From Hydractinia symbiolongicarpus (taxonomy: Eukaryota > Cnidaria > Hydrozoa > Anthoathecata > Hydractiniidae), in NCBI RefSeq assembly GCF_029227915.1, contig NC_079882.1, positions 18,922,501 to 18,986,500 on the forward strand: a stretch of DNA of 64,000 nt, read 5' to 3'. Both the position numbers and the translations under genes were made by a program. This document shows positions 60,280 through 64,000 of this stretch, piece by piece; positions within the stretch are counted from its first letter, which is position 1, and every line of letters begins with the position of its first letter. The notes under the pieces were generated by a model that was given only the letters and a program-made list of their open reading frames with translations, was not told where the DNA came from and did no database searches.

Positions 60280-62170
60280 ATTCGCTTTCTGTTCTTTCTT
60301 CAATGGTCAGGAAATCATCTACCACAACATCGACACCTGATTGCATCCATGACTTCTTCAATTTGAGCAATGTCAAATTCGACAGTTTTCATATTTGGTG
60401 ACCAGGACATCGCATCTTACAAAAATAATGTTTAAAGATGTTAAGTGATGGAGTGTTTCGGCGCTCCCGGACAGAGTACGATAGCTATAACCACTAATCC
60501 ACTCAAGAGGAATCGAACACTTTAACCGCTTTCTAGTTTTCCCAATCTACCTTGGGCTGCACAACCCCATGCCGAGGAGCAGTAGTTAAAATATGGCATG
60601 ACAAGTCCATTAATTAATAAATTTTTGGTGTGAGATGTTAACAAGATGAAATGGTTTTAATTTTAGAATAATTAATCATGATTTTTCTACTTATATCATT
60701 AATGTGCTCTGAAGAATTTAATTCTTTCCAAAAACATAAAATACAGTCAAGTATTTCCTTCGTAAAAATAATCACCATATGCACAGAGAAGAAAAAACTG
60801 CAAACAGACTAATTAAAAAGCTTTGAAATAAACGACTTGCTGCTCAAGCAAACAGAGAATAATAAAAAAAAACAGCCACGCGAAAATGCGCAAACACACA
60901 ATATACATATTTACAAGGTCTCACTTATCCAGACATTTTACTTCATGCTCCTTCGATTGCATTATGATCAAATATTATCATAAGATATTCATCCTTTTCA
61001 AAGGAATGCCCATGTAGTTGGTAGGTTTGTTTTCAACTTTTTCTTAACTGGCAGTGATTACCGAAAAATAGTGTCAGCATTTTTAAAAAATAATTTTGTT
61101 ATTATTTAACCACAGAGGCCGACCTGCGAAAGTTCTGACTCCACCTGTGTAACAAGGGTATCCAAGTTATTACGGGAAGAAATAATTATTGTATCGTCTG
61201 AATATTTGAATTGGTGACAGAGTCATCAATATGTAAAAGAAAAAGCAGGGATCCAAACACAAATCCCTGCAGTGCGGTACGTCAAAAGCGTCTTCATGCA
61301 ACAGATCCTGGGTTGTTCACGAAAGTCAGCTGCATTTGTTGCCTTAATTAGGACCCGAATCAGTGAAATGCAGCATCTCTGATGCCAAAACACCATACTT
61401 TTTAGGGGCGGATTTACACTTCGGCACTTGCCTAAGTAGAATTTGCCATCGCGAAAATCCTGTATGAAACTAGTAATTAGTTTAAAAGCAACACATAATT
61501 TTATTAAAATCGTCGAATAAGGTTTTATGCCGCCCAAACCAATGTTATAAATTTAATCCTCACTCAAGAGTGTTCGCCGAGGCTTAATTCTCCTTCGATG
61601 TGCTATGTCGCAGAACTATAGTTTTTACGGTTGTCAAACTACATATTGCAGCATTCTTTTGTGTTCTACCGTGAAAATCAGTCAACTTCGGCTGCCGCCG
61701 AAATGCGGACTTTTGAACCCTATTAAAACAAGAGAATTTGTGACGAAGTCGTCAAAAGGATAGGTGCGTGGGAATACTTACTTTCCTATTGTTAATTCTT
61801 CCAGGAAGCCTGTTTAATAGGTTCCACCAACTTCGGCGAGCTGCAATTCTGAAGTTCTTTCCCATTTAACTGGCCTGGAGGACAGGCAAAATTTTTTTAC
61901 ACTGAGAAGTCAATGTAAGGTGGGAAAATTACACTGGGTCGAAAATGTAATTTCTGCGGTTAGAATACGGACCACGCTTTTTGATTGGTTACTTCTATTG
62001 TTCTTAGCTCACGAGATTATTGGAATATTCTTTTGTTTTTAATATTTTGAGAAAGAGAAAAATATTTGTTGAAAACACTTGATCAATAAATGCTTAAAAC
62101 TGGCGATCCTGCTTTTAACAGTCGCGAACCAATTCCGTCCAAGCCAGTAGCTTTTTTAAGTTTTATTGAA
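60280..62170 (-). mobile_element. Decayed non-LTR retrotransposon reverse transcriptase
   Basis: Minus-strand fragments appear in the right order of a CR1/Jockey/L2-type reverse transcriptase. Near 62165-62080: ISSIKLKKATGLDGIGSRLL, the entry to the fingers. Near 61270-61130: FVFGSLLFLLHIDDS, then, after a frameshift, FKYSDDTIIISS, the catalytic Y-x-DD box (here SDD) with the following helix. Near 60600-60545: VMPYFNYCSSAWGCAAQGRL, the thumb motif. Several stops and frameshifts separate them. No endonuclease part or poly(A) end was seen. Confidence 0.75.
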
Positions 62171-62865
62171 CTAATTATTTTTTAAGACTCAATAGGAGCC
62201 CAACAAAATTCCTGCCGGCTGATAGGTGGATTAGCATCAGTAGTATTAGAAGAAAACTTTGAAGCTGGTTTGGAACCAAGACAATTTAGTTAAATTAGTT
62301 TAAAATTTTCTTTGGGTGAGATTTAAACATTATAGTACTCATTATTACATTATAGTACGATTTTAAAGTCCTATTACTTGGTCCCCTGTTTTTGAAAGCT
62401 TCCCAGTCTATAATGAATTTTGTTTCTGATCCTTTTCGTTTTAAGGAATCTCTTTCTCTGATGGCTATAGACTAATATGTACACAAAATTTAAGTTAGTG
62501 GGTATGGCATTTGTAGTAATCCCATTAAAATTAAATGGAAGAATGCATCCATATCTTGTGATAAGCAAAACAACAAATTAAAGTAAACAAATTTCTATAC
62601 AATCAAGTTTAAAAAGAAAATTTCAAAATTAATTTATACAAATCACTAGTTATATTCAGAACAATGCTCATCAAAAGCGAAACTTCTGACACTGTTCTGA
62701 CACTACGAAAAAAAAAATAAGAATTTATATTTTTTTCTTGGCTCACCCATGGGTGAAAACAGGTTTCTCCATATTGGAACTACTGTCAGAAATTTTTTCT
62801 ATAATAAACATATTTATGTAATTATTAATGAAAAAATATATACACACTATGCTATCCATGGTACA
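62171..62865. other. 3' flank of GATD1, no gene seen
   Basis: AT-rich sequence downstream of GATD1. The start of the retrotransposon relic may reach into it near 62290. No other feature is supported. Confidence 0.45.
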
Positions 62866-63531
62866 TTACTTCGACTTCCCCTGTCTTGCATTGCAAAGTA
62901 AAATTAAATTTTGCACAGCAGACAATGTTGACATGTCGTTCTGTCCAGTTATAATATGTCGATCTATAACAACGTGCATGCAATCATTCTTGCTACAGCT
63001 AAAAGTTGCATCATTCTCTTTTACAAAGTCTTCAATAATAATTGGTAATTCACTAAAACTTTCTAGTAAGCTAACTTCAAATAAGGAAGGTCCAGTTATA
63101 GAATACCCGGTAAAAGCCCAGGATGTTTTGTCCTTTCCTTTGACACCACACAATGCTCCAATACCGTGCCCAACTGCACAAATCGGTTTCTTATCTTCTA
63201 TAAAAAGATTAATAATTTTGGCAAGATCCCTGTGTTCAGCCAAGTCATACAAACAACCAATTCCACTTGGAATCAAAAGGGCAGAATATCGCAGGGGTTC
63301 AACATCTTCAAGTTTCCCTGGAACAGAGAATGGCTTTGATTTAAACTCATTCAGCCACCTCCTGCTGTTATCATCAATTCTTACAAACTCAATTGGTTTG
63401 CCTTCAGGTGTCACAATGTAAACATTAAATGCAGAATGTGTTAATGTAAATGAATGAATGAACGACTGAGCAGAAACACCCTGTGGAGATGCACTGCAAA
63501 CTATCAAACAGCTTGGTTTTTTATTTGACAT
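62866..63531 (-). CDS. GATD1: GATD1 (class I glutamine amidotransferase-like/DJ-1 family)
   Basis: 221 residues in one coding exon from ATG at 63529-63531 to the stop at 62866. The family hallmarks of GATD1 (PDDC1) are present in order: GVSAQSF near the N-terminus, VTPEGKPIEFV, LLIPSG, KPICAVGHGIGALC, YSITGPS, IIIEDFVKEN and VVIDRHIITGQN. Length and order match the animal protein. At the nucleophile elbow the sequence reads AVGHG where catalytic class I amidotransferases and DJ-1 have Cys before His, so the usual nucleophile is absent, as in other GATD1 proteins; a role other than glutamine hydrolysis is likely. An acceptor (TTTTTATAG) just upstream of the ATG suggests a non-coding 5' exon or a small upstream coding exon, so the N-terminus could be a few residues longer. 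Confidence 0.95.
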   Translation of the reverse strand: MSNKKPSCLIVCSASPQGVSAQSFIHSFTLTHSAFNVYIVTPEGKPIEFVRIDDNSRRWLNEFKSKPFSVPGKLEDVEPLRYSALLIPSGIGCLYDLAEHRDLAKIINLFIEDKKPICAVGHGIGALCGVKGKDKTSWAFTGYSITGPSLFEVSLLESFSELPIIIEDFVKENDATFSCSKNDCMHVVIDRHIITGQNDMSTLSAVQNLILLCNARQGKSK

Positions 63532-63883
63532 TTGAACTGACACTATAAAAACAAACACAAGTTCCTCATACTGTGAATTATATTAAAAAACAGACAGTAG
63601 CCTATCGCGATGAAAGTATGTACTTTTAATTCACAATTTTCTTGACAGTCCTAAAGTAACTTCCTGATTGGAAACATTAAAAACCCAACAAATACACTAT
63701 TTATAACTATTTTATTTCTATTTTTGTGCCCAGGTAAATAGATGAATTTTTTTGATTGCATTTTTAGTGGTAAGCTCTTTTGGCTCTAGTATTTGCTTGG
63801 CAGGAAAAAGGATAGGGGCACTAGGTAAAACTAAGTTATTTTTCAGCCCATTTTATCACACAAAGGCATTGTTAGGGCTTTAA

Positions 63884-63958
63884 ATGAATCCAAATAAATC
63901 AGAAGACATCAATTACACTAATAGTTCAAAACCTCAAACGATGAGAAGAAATCCACAG
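63884..63958 (+). CDS. Probable first coding exon of a gene leaving the window
   Basis: ATG at 63884 is preceded directly by an in-frame TAA. The 25-codon frame starts MNPNKSEDINYTNSSK and ends at a strong donor CAG|GTAAAG (63958/63959), phase 0. No domain is visible yet. The gene would be divergent from GATD1, with about 350 bp between start codons. The next exon lies outside the window, so the call rests on start context and donor only. Confidence 0.4.
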
Positions 63959-64000
63959 GTAAAGACCTTTCTTCACCAAATTCTAGCATCTTTTTTCCTG

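Noticed and set aside
61404-61440. 'aggggcggatttac...cttgcctaag' resembling the hAT terminus
   Set aside because: Partial match to the 16-bp end, no partner end or duplication found; possibly a decayed solo end.

Overview
This is a eukaryotic, AT-rich, intron-rich animal sequence, most probably from a cnidarian and perhaps a hydrozoan. That placement is inference, from compact genes with GT-AG introns, a complete Wnt ligand, WD40/HEAT and IQ-motif genes of a ciliary kind, and a heavy load of DNA transposons (hAT with DUF4371, PIF/Harbinger, Helitron-like, a MULE-like element). No species is asserted. All exon models below were read by hand from splice signals and reading-frame phase.

Layout. 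1-7 kb: no confident gene; a 638-bp (GACA)n microsatellite seeded inside a Helitron-like repeat, a broken coding relic and two Helitron-like monomers. 7.1-7.4 kb: a small single-exon bHLH gene (+). 9.05-9.43 kb: a three-unit head-to-tail Helitron-like array sitting exactly between a host A and T. 12.9-17.9 kb: a 4,967-bp hAT element with 16-bp terminal inverted repeats and a 5-bp target duplication, carrying an unbroken two-exon gene in which an OTU-like cysteine-protease domain precedes the transposase. 22.7-27.4 kb: a five-exon Wnt gene (+). 27.4-32.8 kb: no gene seen.

32.8-50.3 kb: one 18-exon gene (-), 1,814 codons, phase-consistent through every junction, with an N-terminal WD40 region, a HEAT-like middle and a low-complexity C-terminal half; it resembles the WDR87/WDR97 family. 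Its introns hold Helitron-like arrays, a perfect 26-bp-arm palindrome and a dispersed repeat. Only 84 bp separate its start codon from that of a divergent eight-exon gene (+, 262 aa, IQ-like motif), so the two share one promoter interval with a TGACGTCA site.

53.9-56.0 kb: a decayed PIF/Harbinger element with 24-bp inverted repeats. 56.3-58.0 kb: a 1,684-bp element with roughly 130-bp inverted repeats made of short subrepeats, a perfect 9-bp target duplication, and a gene for an OTU-like protein with a Cys/His C-terminal motif but no visible transposase. 58.28 kb: tRNA-Thr(AGT). 59.2-62.2 kb: tandem repeats and a decayed non-LTR reverse transcriptase. 62.9-63.5 kb: GATD1 (-), facing away from a probable first exon of another gene at 63.88 kb.

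The most unusual material is the pair of unrelated DNA transposons that each carry an OTU-like cysteine-protease domain, the minimal tandem Helitron-like arrays, and the compact divergent gene pair.
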